A DNA stretch of 6,489 nucleotides from JAVRLB01 sp049965455 (GCA_049965455.1 JBMFWH010000066.1:1-6489); one strand, 5' to 3'. Shown: positions 1-5,657, counted from the first letter of the stretch. Notes: generated from the sequence alone by a model not told the origin. Numbers and translations: made by a program.

Positions 1-102
1 AGATAGAGAATATATTTTATTTTGTAATAATAATAAATTAAAAATATATTGTATTAAAGGCACTTTCTTTTAGATTGTCGCTTCATAATCGTGACCAGTT
101 AC
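1..102 (+). repeat. ~100-bp AT-rich direct repeat, copy 1
   Basis: This stretch matches 1946-2046 over its whole length in the same orientation, with a handful of substitutions and a one-base indel near base 84. It contains a 10-bp inverted repeat (AATATATTTT at 9-18 pairing with AAAATATATT at 41-50), and both arms are identical in the second copy. It ends with the 22-bp motif at 81-102 that recurs inverted at 1872-1893. Homology may continue to the left of base 1, so the true left boundary is unknown. It could be a miniature element, an insertion-sequence end, or a duplicated 3' flank of the exporter gene. No coding potential is visible. Confidence 0.85.
81..102 (+). repeat. 22-bp inverted-repeat motif, left copy
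   Basis: The core is AATCGTGACC. Read as the reverse complement, the stretch 1872-1893 matches it at 19 of 22 positions. A third copy in the direct orientation lies at 2026-2046, with a one-base deletion. The left and inverted copies bracket the SEC-C gene and its promoter in the way terminal inverted repeats would. No transposase lies between them. Confidence 0.6.
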
Positions 103-351
103 GTTCTTTTTTGATCTGATTTTCGAGGGGATATCGGTAGAATTTCTCTCTATAATTTTTTGGTACTTAATGCACTCTATATTTTACAGAGCTATTTATA
201 CATTTTTACAGTTTCTTCTTTTTATAAACTTGAATTAATAAAATAGTGACCATAAATACAAAAATAATGATTAGTAGATAGAAACTCTAAATTTTTAAGG
301 AAAACTCAAGTATAAATGATGATAAAATATGAAAATCAGGACACAATTGTT
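103..351. other. Non-coding AT-rich stretch downstream of the SEC-C gene
   Basis: These 249 bases hold no open frame that looks like a gene on either strand. They contain the solo IS-end-like motif at 287-311, a partial match (AATAGTGACCA, 242-252) to the core of the 22-bp motif, and several T runs. The sequence just after the repeat (about 108-128) weakly resembles the last codons of the exporter gene (about 2049-2065), which would suit a decayed duplication, but the match is too short to rely on. No clear terminator hairpin for the SEC-C gene was found; T-rich stretches follow its stop codon on the minus strand. Confidence 0.5.
287..311 (-). repeat. Solo insertion-sequence end-like motif
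   Basis: Read on the minus strand, this is ACTTGAGTTTTCC followed by TTAAAAATTTAG. It closely matches the plus-strand stretch 5712-5734 (ACTTGAGTTTCCC, then AAAAATTTAG) beyond the transposase stop codon, with a two-base length difference. If 5712 is an IS end, this is a second, relic end of the same family, facing an element that would have extended leftward from 311. No transposase remains with it. Confidence 0.45.
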
Positions 352-1836
352 CTATAGCCCAAGCATCTCCCTAACACTTTTCACATCATAATACTTGGAA
401 CCTTTCTTCTTATGGTGCGCTTCTTCATTTTCCATTCCTTTTAGAATCTCCAATACCTTCTCTTTTCCTTCCGATGTCTTTACTGCTTCTCTTGGGCTCT
501 TTCCGTCCAGTGAAGGCAACGGATCATCCACCCACTTTTTTAAAAGTTCTTGCATGTAAATCATTCCCTGCATTTCAAGTAAAAATTTTTCCATAAGCTT
601 TTTTTCAATATCTGCAGGGATCCTGTTGTTCATTATCATTTCATCTACTTCTTCGGCAGTATGGTCATTTAAAAATTTTTTTACTGAATCATCATAATCT
701 AAGGCTTCATCATCAATGCTATCATCGTCGCGAAAGTCTGTATCTGAAGAGGTCTCACTACTTAGATCTTTTGAAAATTCAATACAATCTCCCAGTTTTT
801 TGAGAATTGACTTTCCTCGCTCAAGCCTTTTTTCAGACAAGCAGCTCAACCTTAATTGACCATTTTCAATGATAATATCGCCCATTGATATGTAATTTTT
901 TCCATCCTTACCTATCACATTTATTTTTGATACAAGAACTTCTCTGTCATCATCGCTGTCTTTATCATTAGTAGTTTCTTTCACTCCAATATCTTCACTC
1001 AACCACTTGTAATGTATTTCTTTACCCTCACTTTCTACAATCTGCAAATCCACAATAGAATCTAGAATCTTTATGGCTTTAGTCTTGTCTTTCACTTTAT
1101 ATACTGCTTCTGATACCTTAACTGGATCTCCTTCCGGAGTTATAACGAGCGGTTCTTCTCTTGATTTTTTGTACGCGAATCGGTAAAACTTGTATCCTTC
1201 TGATTTCATAAAGTCATGCCAGGTAGCTTCTGGATTTCTGTTTTTATATGCAGCAAATTCTTTTTCACCAAATTTTATGATATTTTTTTTCAACCTGTAT
1301 GGCATAAGATAGGCTGCTCCAGTAAGGTGCTTTCTATTGTAAGACTGTACTATCCTCATCGGTGCAATATCCCACTTTGCCATTGCATGCGAAGAATTAA
1401 TGTCATTCACGAAAACTTCTGTTTTGTCAAAAATATCTTTGAGATTCTCTCCTTTACCAGGCTCTATATCCGTAACTTCAAACACTCTTATTTCGGTGTT
1501 CTGCCAAGCTTTCAACAGTTCTTTTTCTCGAGGATGCAAAGTATTGATCCTTGTGTCATAAAACAGCTCTATAAGTGGTTTTTTGGAATCTTTCAACTTG
1601 TAGTCATGGACAAAATAATCCATAAACATTAGAAAATCACTTTGAAAAACAACCTGATTTTTATCATCAAAAAACAGGTCCGATGCACTTTTAAAGTCCT
1701 CTTTAAACTGAGGCTCTTCTGAAAACCTGGTTATTTTGGCGATCAGGGTATCCTCATACATACAGCAGTCTTTGTATTTTTTGCCACTTCCACAAGGGCA
1801 GGGATCATTTAACCCAACTTTGGTCATAAGTATCAT
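352..1836 (-). CDS. SEC-C zinc-motif protein, 494 aa, function unknown
   Basis: The N-terminus carries a canonical SEC-C motif, PCPCGSGKKYKDCC (residues 12-25), whose C13, C15, C24 and C25 form the zinc site known from the SecA C-terminus and many unrelated proteins. A helical region with FMDYFVHDYKL and IELF (about 68-91) follows, then a basic middle part, and a strongly acidic low-complexity linker (about 357-383). The C-terminal part, KKWVDDPLPSLDGKSPREAV (433-452), and the ending YYDVKSVREMLGL resemble, from memory, the C-termini of bacterial SEC-C proteins, and recall the DUF2384 (Xre/MbcA/ParS) pattern. No catalytic motif was recognised. Two starts are possible, ATG at 1836 or ATG at 1827; the TATA-like box at 1861-1869 fits a leaderless start at 1836. 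The gene stands alone between repeats, about 200 bases downstream of the exporter gene. Its accessory setting suggests acquisition by transfer. Confidence 0.85.
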   Translation of the reverse strand: MILMTKVGLNDPCPCGSGKKYKDCCMYEDTLIAKITRFSEEPQFKEDFKSASDLFFDDKNQVVFQSDFLMFMDYFVHDYKLKDSKKPLIELFYDTRINTLHPREKELLKAWQNTEIRVFEVTDIEPGKGENLKDIFDKTEVFVNDINSSHAMAKWDIAPMRIVQSYNRKHLTGAAYLMPYRLKKNIIKFGEKEFAAYKNRNPEATWHDFMKSEGYKFYRFAYKKSREEPLVITPEGDPVKVSEAVYKVKDKTKAIKILDSIVDLQIVESEGKEIHYKWLSEDIGVKETTNDKDSDDDREVLVSKINVIGKDGKNYISMGDIIIENGQLRLSCLSEKRLERGKSILKKLGDCIEFSKDLSSETSSDTDFRDDDSIDDEALDYDDSVKKFLNDHTAEEVDEMIMNNRIPADIEKKLMEKFLLEMQGMIYMQELLKKWVDDPLPSLDGKSPREAVKTSEGKEKVLEILKGMENEEAHHKKKGSKYYDVKSVREMLGL

Positions 1837-1860
1837 AATTGCTTAATAGGTATATATTAT

Positions 1861-1869
1861 TTTTTTAAA
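1861..1869 (-). promoter_or_regulatory. TATA-like box of the SEC-C gene
   Basis: The minus strand reads TTTAAAAAA centred about 29 bases before the ATG at 1836. That is close to the usual archaeal distance from TATA box to transcription start, so a leaderless or nearly leaderless transcript is likely. No Shine-Dalgarno sequence precedes either ATG. The box lies directly inside the inverted copy of the 22-bp motif (1872-1893), so the promoter would move with the gene if the bracketed unit is mobile. Confidence 0.5.
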
Positions 1870-1871
1870 TT

Positions 1872-1893
1872 TGGTAATAGGTCACGATTCTGA
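1872..1893 (-). repeat. 22-bp inverted-repeat motif, right copy
   Basis: The reverse complement matches 81-102 at 19 of 22 positions, including all of AATCGTGACC. Outside these 22 bases the flanks differ from the ~100-bp repeat, so only the motif itself is shared here. It lies immediately upstream of the SEC-C promoter. It is either a terminal inverted repeat of a unit covering 81-1893 or a binding site with a shared sequence. Confidence 0.6.
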
Positions 1894-1945
1894 AGTTAAG
1901 TTTTCATAAAAACGAGTATTATGCGTAATTTTTACAGTATTTAAA

Positions 1946-2046
1946 AGATAGATAATATATTTTATTTTGTAATAACAATAAATTAAAAATATATTGTATT
2001 AAAGGCACTTTCTTTTATATTGCCACTTATAATCGTGACAGGTTAC
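1946..2046 (+). repeat. ~100-bp AT-rich direct repeat, copy 2
   Basis: This is the second copy of the repeat at 1-102. The same inverted-repeat arms (1954-1963 and 1986-1995) are unchanged. The copy ends with the 22-bp-like motif at 2026-2046, and its last base is also the final base of the exporter stop codon (2046-2048, minus strand). It therefore forms the 3' untranslated region of the regulator-exporter transcript, where the AT-rich hairpin could act in termination or RNA stability. That role is inference. Confidence 0.85.
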
Positions 2047-3254
2047 TAAATTTTGATTGAAGCGAGCTCTCTGAACAAAAACCAGAGAGGAGTTATGGCA
2101 ATTATCAAAATGCCAATAACCAAGAACGATTCCGTAGACGATGTTAACTGTATCAATATCCCTCCAAGCATTCCAGACACGAATGTTGCAGCGAGAGAGA
2201 ATGTATTGAACGCACCCTGGATCCGTGCCATCAGGAGTTCAGGCAAAAGCTTTAAAATTGCAGTGTTCAGTACAACATTGATTATGCCTATTACAAATCC
2301 TATGACCATGGCCGGAACAATGATCAGGAAAATGTTGTTGAGTATTGAGATTGACACCAGAGATATGCCCATTATGGCGTATGAGACAACAGCAATATTG
2401 CCCACTTTTCCCTTCACGTTACGCGAAAGCATAGACCCTATTATCATGCCTACTATAAAAATAAAAAATATGATGCTCACATAGATCGGCGGAATCTTGA
2501 AATGAATCTGAACCAGCGTTGTAAACAGAATACCAGCCATGCCAAATATCATGTTCCCTAATAATGCAATGATCATTACCTGCATTATTGCTTTACTCCT
2601 TCTTATAAATTTAAGGCCTTCTATAATTGACTCCCTTGCACTTTTTACTTCAGTTGATTCTTCTACACGCATGAACAGTAGCGGAGCTAGAGAAATGATA
2701 AATACTACAAATATGCTAATGAAAGATTCAAGGAACCCGAATGCCAGAAGCAATCCTGATGCTATGTATCCCGCTCCTTCAGCCATTGAAGAAACGGTTT
2801 GCAGGATAGAACTGCCAGATTTATACTGTTCTTCGCTCAAAAACCTTTTAGTCCATGAAGCGCGCACAGAGTTCAATATGTCTGATGTGAATCCTATTAG
2901 AAAACCCGTAGCGTAGATAGAGATTACTATCAGCATTACATTATTCACATAAAATCCAAAAAATATCGTGGAAAGCGATACTGCCCTAGCAACTCCTCCC
3001 CATATGGCAATATCTTTTTTCCTGCCACTTTTGTCTATCAATGCTCCTACTATAAAGCTGAAAAAGAGCGGAAGCGAAAGTATACCATCTCCAAGGCCGG
3101 ATAGAAACGGAGAATGTGTCTCGTACAACAGCACCCATATAATCATCAGGTTGAAAGAGGAGACTCCAAACCTGGAGATGCCCAAGTTCACAGTCATCAA
3201 CTTGAAATTCTTAGAGAAAATGGGGGCAGGATCTTTTGTATACATAAAAATCAT
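2046..3254 (-). CDS. Major facilitator superfamily transporter, probable exporter
   Basis: This is a 402-aa polytopic membrane protein with about 10-12 hydrophobic segments and a short cytoplasmic N-terminus. The MFS motif A, GALIDKSGRKK, is at residues 70-80 between the second and third helices. A charged central loop (about 197-222) separates the two halves, and the second half has a related pattern around LMARIQGAF (341-349). The length and layout resemble the MefA/EntS-like drug and siderophore efflux group. The substrate cannot be read from the sequence. The start may be ATG at 3254 or the in-frame ATG three codons later; there is no clear Shine-Dalgarno sequence at the usual distance. 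The gene begins 6 bases after the stop codon of the winged-helix gene, so the two are almost certainly cotranscribed and the regulator probably controls expression of this pump. Confidence 0.9.
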   Translation of the reverse strand: MIFMYTKDPAPIFSKNFKLMTVNLGISRFGVSSFNLMIIWVLLYETHSPFLSGLGDGILSLPLFFSFIVGALIDKSGRKKDIAIWGGVARAVSLSTIFFGFYVNNVMLIVISIYATGFLIGFTSDILNSVRASWTKRFLSEEQYKSGSSILQTVSSMAEGAGYIASGLLLAFGFLESFISIFVVFIISLAPLLFMRVEESTEVKSARESIIEGLKFIRRSKAIMQVMIIALLGNMIFGMAGILFTTLVQIHFKIPPIYVSIIFFIFIVGMIIGSMLSRNVKGKVGNIAVVSYAIMGISLVSISILNNIFLIIVPAMVIGFVIGIINVVLNTAILKLLPELLMARIQGAFNTFSLAATFVSGMLGGILIQLTSSTESFLVIGILIIAITPLWFLFRELASIKI

Positions 3255-3260
3255 ATGCGT

Positions 3261-3980
3261 TTAAATGATCTTTTCCTCAAATTCTTTCAGTTTTTTAGTT
3301 AGTATTTCAATATCCTTCTTTTGTGCCAGTATTGTTGCTTTAAGCTCATCTATCTCGCTCCTGTAAACAGTATAGACCATCTCCTTCATTTTATCCATGA
3401 GCTCATCCCTGAGCTCTGCCACACCCCTCTCTTCCGCTTTTCGCACGATCAGGTCCTGCACCTCCGGAAGCCCCCACGCAACCAGTACATGATAGCATTC
3501 ATAAGATTCATCGAGGGCGCACCAGAGCCTCAACTTCCTTTTTGTTTCCTTAACGTAAATATCCACGATTCGATCTTTTCCAGACCCGTCATAATTTTTT
3601 TCAATCAGCGATATATGATCATCCAGCACGTTTAGATGAATCAATGCCGCCATCTTTGATCTCAGTTCCATGATCTTCTGCCCCACTCCTTCTGGAATTT
3701 CTATTGAGTTCTGCATTTTGCTGCCCGCTATTTCAGATGCGTCAATATCCTGCAGTTTTCTAAGTATCTCCAGCCCTTTTGGCGTAATGGATATATACAC
3801 TCTGAATTTTTTCTTGTCTCTTTTTATCGTGATCAGATTATCTTCTACCATTCTTGGAAGCAACCGTTCTAAAGTGACTATTCCATGCGTGATCGGAATT
3901 AATGCAGATTTGTTCACAGTGCCCTTTACAGCCATATACTCGAGTATTTCTTTTACATATTTGGATGATAGAGATTTCAC
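3261..3980 (-). CDS. Winged-helix transcriptional regulator with C-terminal coiled coil
   Basis: This is a 239-aa protein. Residues about 5-77 look like a winged helix-turn-helix: a helical part, then ITHGIVTLERLLPRMVEDNLITIKR and a wing, FRVYISITPKG (59-69), similar to MarR/PadR-like folds. A middle domain contains LNVLDDHISLIEK (116-128) and RIVDIYVK, followed by WCALDESYECYHV (153-165), where C154, C162 and H164 could bind a metal. From memory, this layout resembles archaeal winged-helix proteins with short Cys/His motifs. Residues about 207-237 form a charged, heptad-like coiled coil likely to mediate dimerisation. The start is GTG at 3980, because a TATA-like box (4004-4011) lies about 27 bases upstream and no upstream in-frame ATG is present. 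It is the first gene of the operon with the exporter, and autoregulation through the palindromic upstream region is plausible. Confidence 0.85.
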   Translation of the reverse strand: MKSLSSKYVKEILEYMAVKGTVNKSALIPITHGIVTLERLLPRMVEDNLITIKRDKKKFRVYISITPKGLEILRKLQDIDASEIAGSKMQNSIEIPEGVGQKIMELRSKMAALIHLNVLDDHISLIEKNYDGSGKDRIVDIYVKETKRKLRLWCALDESYECYHVLVAWGLPEVQDLIVRKAEERGVAELRDELMDKMKEMVYTVYRSEIDELKATILAQKKDIEILTKKLKEFEEKII

Positions 3981-3984
3981 AATG

Positions 3985-4005
3985 TAGATAGTTGAATAGT
4001 ATCTA
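3985..4005. promoter_or_regulatory. Inverted repeat TAGATA-N9-TATCTA, candidate operator
   Basis: TAGATA at 3985-3990 is the exact reverse complement of TATCTA at 4000-4005. The site lies between the TATA-like box and the GTG start of the winged-helix gene, slightly overlapping the box. A bound protein there would block transcription of the regulator-exporter operon. The same hexamers occur again at 4056-4061 and 4081-4086. Binding by the adjacent regulator is inferred. Confidence 0.4.
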
Positions 4006-4011
4006 TTAAAG
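4004..4011 (-). promoter_or_regulatory. TATA-like box of the regulator-exporter operon
   Basis: The minus strand reads CTTTAATA, centred about 27 bases upstream of the GTG at 3980. This is the classic archaeal TATA-to-start distance and supports a leaderless transcript beginning at or near the GTG codon. Confidence 0.5.
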
Positions 4012-4016
4012 CTTAT

Positions 4017-4031
4017 TAATACTTTGTATTA
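4017..4031. promoter_or_regulatory. Palindrome TAATAC-TTT-GTATTA, candidate operator
   Basis: Perfect 6-bp arms flank a 3-base centre. It lies just upstream of the TATA-like box of the winged-helix operon, where archaeal TFB and activators contact DNA. It closely resembles the second palindrome at 4062-4076 (same 6-3-6 layout, consensus TWATAC-N-TT-GTATWA), and the centres are 45 bases apart. The repetition makes chance less likely even in AT-rich DNA. Confidence 0.5.
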
Positions 4032-4051
4032 TATGATAAATATTAAATATG

Positions 4052-4090
4052 TAAATATCTATTATACATTGTATAAAATATAGATATTTA
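4052..4090. promoter_or_regulatory. Nested inverted repeats, candidate operator of the divergent gene
   Basis: The outer arms TAAATATCTA (4052-4061) and TAGATATTTA (4081-4090) are perfect 10-bp complements. Inside them sits TTATAC-ATT-GTATAA (4062-4076), a near copy of the palindrome at 4017-4031. The right outer arm overlaps the best TATA-like box for the plus-strand gene (TATTTAAA, 4085-4092), so a protein bound here should affect that promoter. Confidence 0.5.
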
Positions 4091-4092
4091 AA
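4085..4092 (+). promoter_or_regulatory. TATA-like box of the 96-aa orphan gene
   Basis: TATTTAAA predicts transcription starting near 4112-4116 and a leader of nearly 60 bases before the ATG at 4173. An alternative box, TATAAAAT, lies at 4072-4079. Unlike the other promoters in the window, this one would make a transcript with a 5' leader, in keeping with the strong Shine-Dalgarno at 4161-4167. Confidence 0.4.
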
Positions 4093-4132
4093 GTCTGTGG
4101 TTTGAAAATATCAGGAGCGGTAAAAAGAAAAA

Positions 4133-4159
4133 ATGCCATTAAAACAGGACTTTGAATGA
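4133..4159 (+). other. Possible 8-codon leader ORF
   Basis: ATG at 4133 opens a short frame encoding MPLKQDFE and stopping at TGA 4157-4159, one base before the Shine-Dalgarno of the orphan gene. A weak purine-rich sequence, AGGAGCGG, lies at 4113-4120. Translation of this frame could influence ribosome loading on the next gene. Frames this short arise easily by chance, so this is only a candidate. Confidence 0.15.
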
Positions 4160-4160
4160 A

Positions 4161-4167
4161 GGAGGAG
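4161..4167 (+). promoter_or_regulatory. Shine-Dalgarno GGAGGAG fixing the start at 4173
   Basis: GGAGGAG ends 5 bases before ATG 4173 and complements the 3' end of archaeal 16S rRNA. It selects this ATG over the in-frame TTG at 4152, which would place the Shine-Dalgarno inside the coding region. Confidence 0.75.
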
Positions 4168-4172
4168 TAAAA

Positions 4173-4463
4173 ATGGACAAAAGAGAGATAGAAATATTAA
4201 AGAAACTGGTAGTAGTGTATCTAATGAGGGCTTGCTCAAATAAGTTCAAAGTAGAATACAAAACATCGGTAGAAATAGCTCTGCATTTTGCAGAAGAAGT
4301 GGGTGGCGAGTTTTATAAAACGGTGCATAATGCGGTCAGCAGTTCAGACGCCAAGCACACAGAGAAGATATTAGAGATCACAAAGAGGCTGGCTTTGGAA
4401 ATTTTTCCGGATGAATCCAGTCAGTTAAAATCTGAGATCTATGACACTGTTGAAGGTTCATGA
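4173..4463 (+). CDS. Small helical protein of unknown function, 96 aa
   Basis: I do not recognise this family. The protein (MDKREIEILKKLVVVYLMRAC at the start) appears all-helical and soluble, with alternating charged and hydrophobic residues. A moderately hydrophobic stretch, LVVVYLMRA (12-20), is too short and too amphipathic to be a clear membrane segment. There is one cysteine (C21) and no recognisable metal or catalytic motif. The ATG at 4173 is chosen because of the Shine-Dalgarno sequence 5 bases upstream. The gene is transcribed away from the regulator-exporter operon across a shared palindrome-rich region, which suggests common control. It is separated from the next gene by 145 bases, and that gene has its own promoter. 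Codon use matches the neighbours. It is likely a real gene given the strong ribosome binding site, but its role is unknown. Confidence 0.7.
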   Translation: MDKREIEILKKLVVVYLMRACSNKFKVEYKTSVEIALHFAEEVGGEFYKTVHNAVSSSDAKHTEKILEITKRLALEIFPDESSQLKSEIYDTVEGS

Positions 4464-4582
4464 AAGTCAATTGGATCAGATGCTTTAGCGATAGTATTTC
4501 TGCTCAACATAACAGTATAAGGAAAGAAACTAGAGTTCTGGCTATTTTGAAAAAAATATCCGGATCTTGAGAAACAGTAATA

Positions 4583-4590
4583 TATTTAAA
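4583..4590 (+). promoter_or_regulatory. TATA-like box of the threonine synthase-type gene
   Basis: TATTTAAA, within the longer TATATTTAAA at 4581-4590, is centred about 22-25 bases before ATG 4609. No Shine-Dalgarno lies between them, so the transcript is probably leaderless. This argues against the upstream in-frame TTG at 4567, which lies before the box. Confidence 0.55.
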
Positions 4591-4608
4591 AATCATATTA
4601 AAAATGAT

Positions 4609-5631
4609 ATGAAAGCAGTATGCAGCAAATGTGGAAAAGAGAGATCCGCGCTAGAGCCAAGATGCAGGTATTGCGGAGGCGTGTTTGAATATCGCCCGGA
4701 CTTTAAGTATCAAGATCGAACAGAAGACAATTTTCCGTACCTGAAAAACTGGATATCGCTGGGAGAGGTAACGACTCCGGTTTTAAGTGCAGGAAATCTC
4801 ATAATGAAACTTGATTATTTTTCGCCAACATTTTCATACAAGGATCGCGGAGCTAGAGCTCTAATTTCGGCACTGGCAGGGTGGAAGAATAAATACAATA
4901 TTAAGGAGATCAACGAGGATTCATCAGGCAATGCAGGTGCAGCTATATCCGCATATGGCAAAAAAGCAGGTTTTCATGTAAACATTTTTGTGCCCGAACG
5001 TACAGTCCATGCAAAGATAGGGCAGATCATGAGCTATGGCGCTAATATTTTCAAAGTTCCAGGAGACAGGGATGCTGTGCAAAACGCTGCTGAAACGCAT
5101 AAGGGGGTATATGCGAGCCATGTGTTCATGCCCGAGTTCAGGGACGGGCTCAGAACACTCGCGTACGAGATCTTCAAGCAGGTAAAAATGCCAGATCGCG
5201 TGTTTGTGCCCGTTTCTGCAGGCACGCTGTTGACTGGCATGTACTTCGGGTTCAGGCACCTATATGACAGTGGCGAGATCCCAAAAATCCCGGAACTGGT
5301 GGCAGTACAGACTGAATCTGTATCGCCGTTGTGCGCATTGATAAACCATACATCCTACGATCCGGGCCGGAAAATAGAATCGATAGCAGACGCGCTTGTA
5401 TCCACAAAACCCACATTGATAGACAAGATCGCAGAGATAATAAAAAATCATGGAATATGTGTTACTGTGAACGAAGAGGAGATCAAAGAGGCCAGAAAAG
5501 CGCTAGCGCTGGATGGCATATATGCAGAATACAGCTCTGCAACGGTATACGCCGCTTACAAGAAACGCAATTTTGACGGCCAGAACCTTCTGGTCATTAC
5601 TGGCAACGGACTGAAAAACAGCGGATATTAA
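4609..5631 (+). CDS. thrC: Threonine synthase-type PLP-dependent enzyme
   Basis: This is a 340-aa fold-type II pyridoxal phosphate enzyme. It begins with a zinc-ribbon-like segment (C5, C8, C19, C22: VCSKCGK and CRYCGG), as seen in archaeal threonine synthases. FSPTFSYKDRGA (71-82) contains K78, the expected Schiff-base lysine. EDSSGNAGAA (103-112) is the substrate-binding loop, and VPVSAGTLLTG (200-210) corresponds to the glycine-rich phosphate-binding loop. TGNGLKN (331-337) matches the family's C-terminal GHGLKD-like motif. Threonine synthase converts O-phospho-L-homoserine to threonine in the cytoplasm. Related paralogues use other substrates (cysteate synthase in methanogens, for example), so the reaction is probable and not proven. 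No other threonine-pathway gene is in the window. The ATG at 4609 fits the promoter spacing. The protein is somewhat short for the family but looks complete. Confidence 0.85.
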   Translation: MKAVCSKCGKERSALEPRCRYCGGVFEYRPDFKYQDRTEDNFPYLKNWISLGEVTTPVLSAGNLIMKLDYFSPTFSYKDRGARALISALAGWKNKYNIKEINEDSSGNAGAAISAYGKKAGFHVNIFVPERTVHAKIGQIMSYGANIFKVPGDRDAVQNAAETHKGVYASHVFMPEFRDGLRTLAYEIFKQVKMPDRVFVPVSAGTLLTGMYFGFRHLYDSGEIPKIPELVAVQTESVSPLCALINHTSYDPGRKIESIADALVSTKPTLIDKIAEIIKNHGICVTVNEEEIKEARKALALDGIYAEYSSATVYAAYKKRNFDGQNLLVITGNGLKNSGY

Positions 5632-5637
5632 CGCATC

Positions 5638-5657
5638 TTTTATAAATTCCTTTTTTT
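5638..5657 (+). terminator. T-run terminator after the threonine synthase-type gene
   Basis: Two T tracts, TTTT at 5638-5641 and TTTTTTT at 5651-5657, follow the stop codon at 5629-5631 within 26 bases. Archaeal RNA polymerase terminates at such U-rich tracts without needing a hairpin. No stable stem precedes them. Confidence 0.6.

Noticed and set aside
228..311. Small ~84-bp miniature element bounded by ACTTGA...TCAAGT
   Set aside because: Beyond the first six bases the left arm (ACTTGAATTA) matches the right arm poorly, so chance in AT-rich sequence is a sufficient explanation.
1216..1632. Plus-strand open frame of 138 codons inside the SEC-C gene
   Set aside because: It is antisense to a well-supported gene, with a biased Phe/Ile/Cys-rich product that has no recognisable motif and no ribosome binding site or promoter.
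1..2046. CRISPR array
   Set aside because: There are only two copies of a ~100-bp repeat, 1.9 kb apart with a gene between them; no regularly spaced short repeats or spacers were seen anywhere in the window.
2053..2916. Plus-strand open frames opposite the exporter gene
   Set aside because: They are antisense shadows of an MFS gene; their Met/Ile/Asn-rich products follow from reading hydrophobic codons backwards.
4152..4172. TTG start at 4152 for the orphan gene
   Set aside because: It would place the GGAGGAG Shine-Dalgarno inside the coding region; ATG 4173 has ideal spacing to it.
4567..4608. TTG start at 4567 for the threonine synthase-type gene
   Set aside because: The TATA-like box at 4581-4590 lies downstream of this TTG, and the conserved zinc-ribbon segment begins just after ATG 4609.
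4464..4608. RNA gene or riboswitch between the orphan and the threonine synthase-type gene
   Set aside because: No tRNA-like fold or conserved riboswitch core could be recognised by eye, and the downstream gene appears leaderless, leaving no room for a 5' leader riboswitch.
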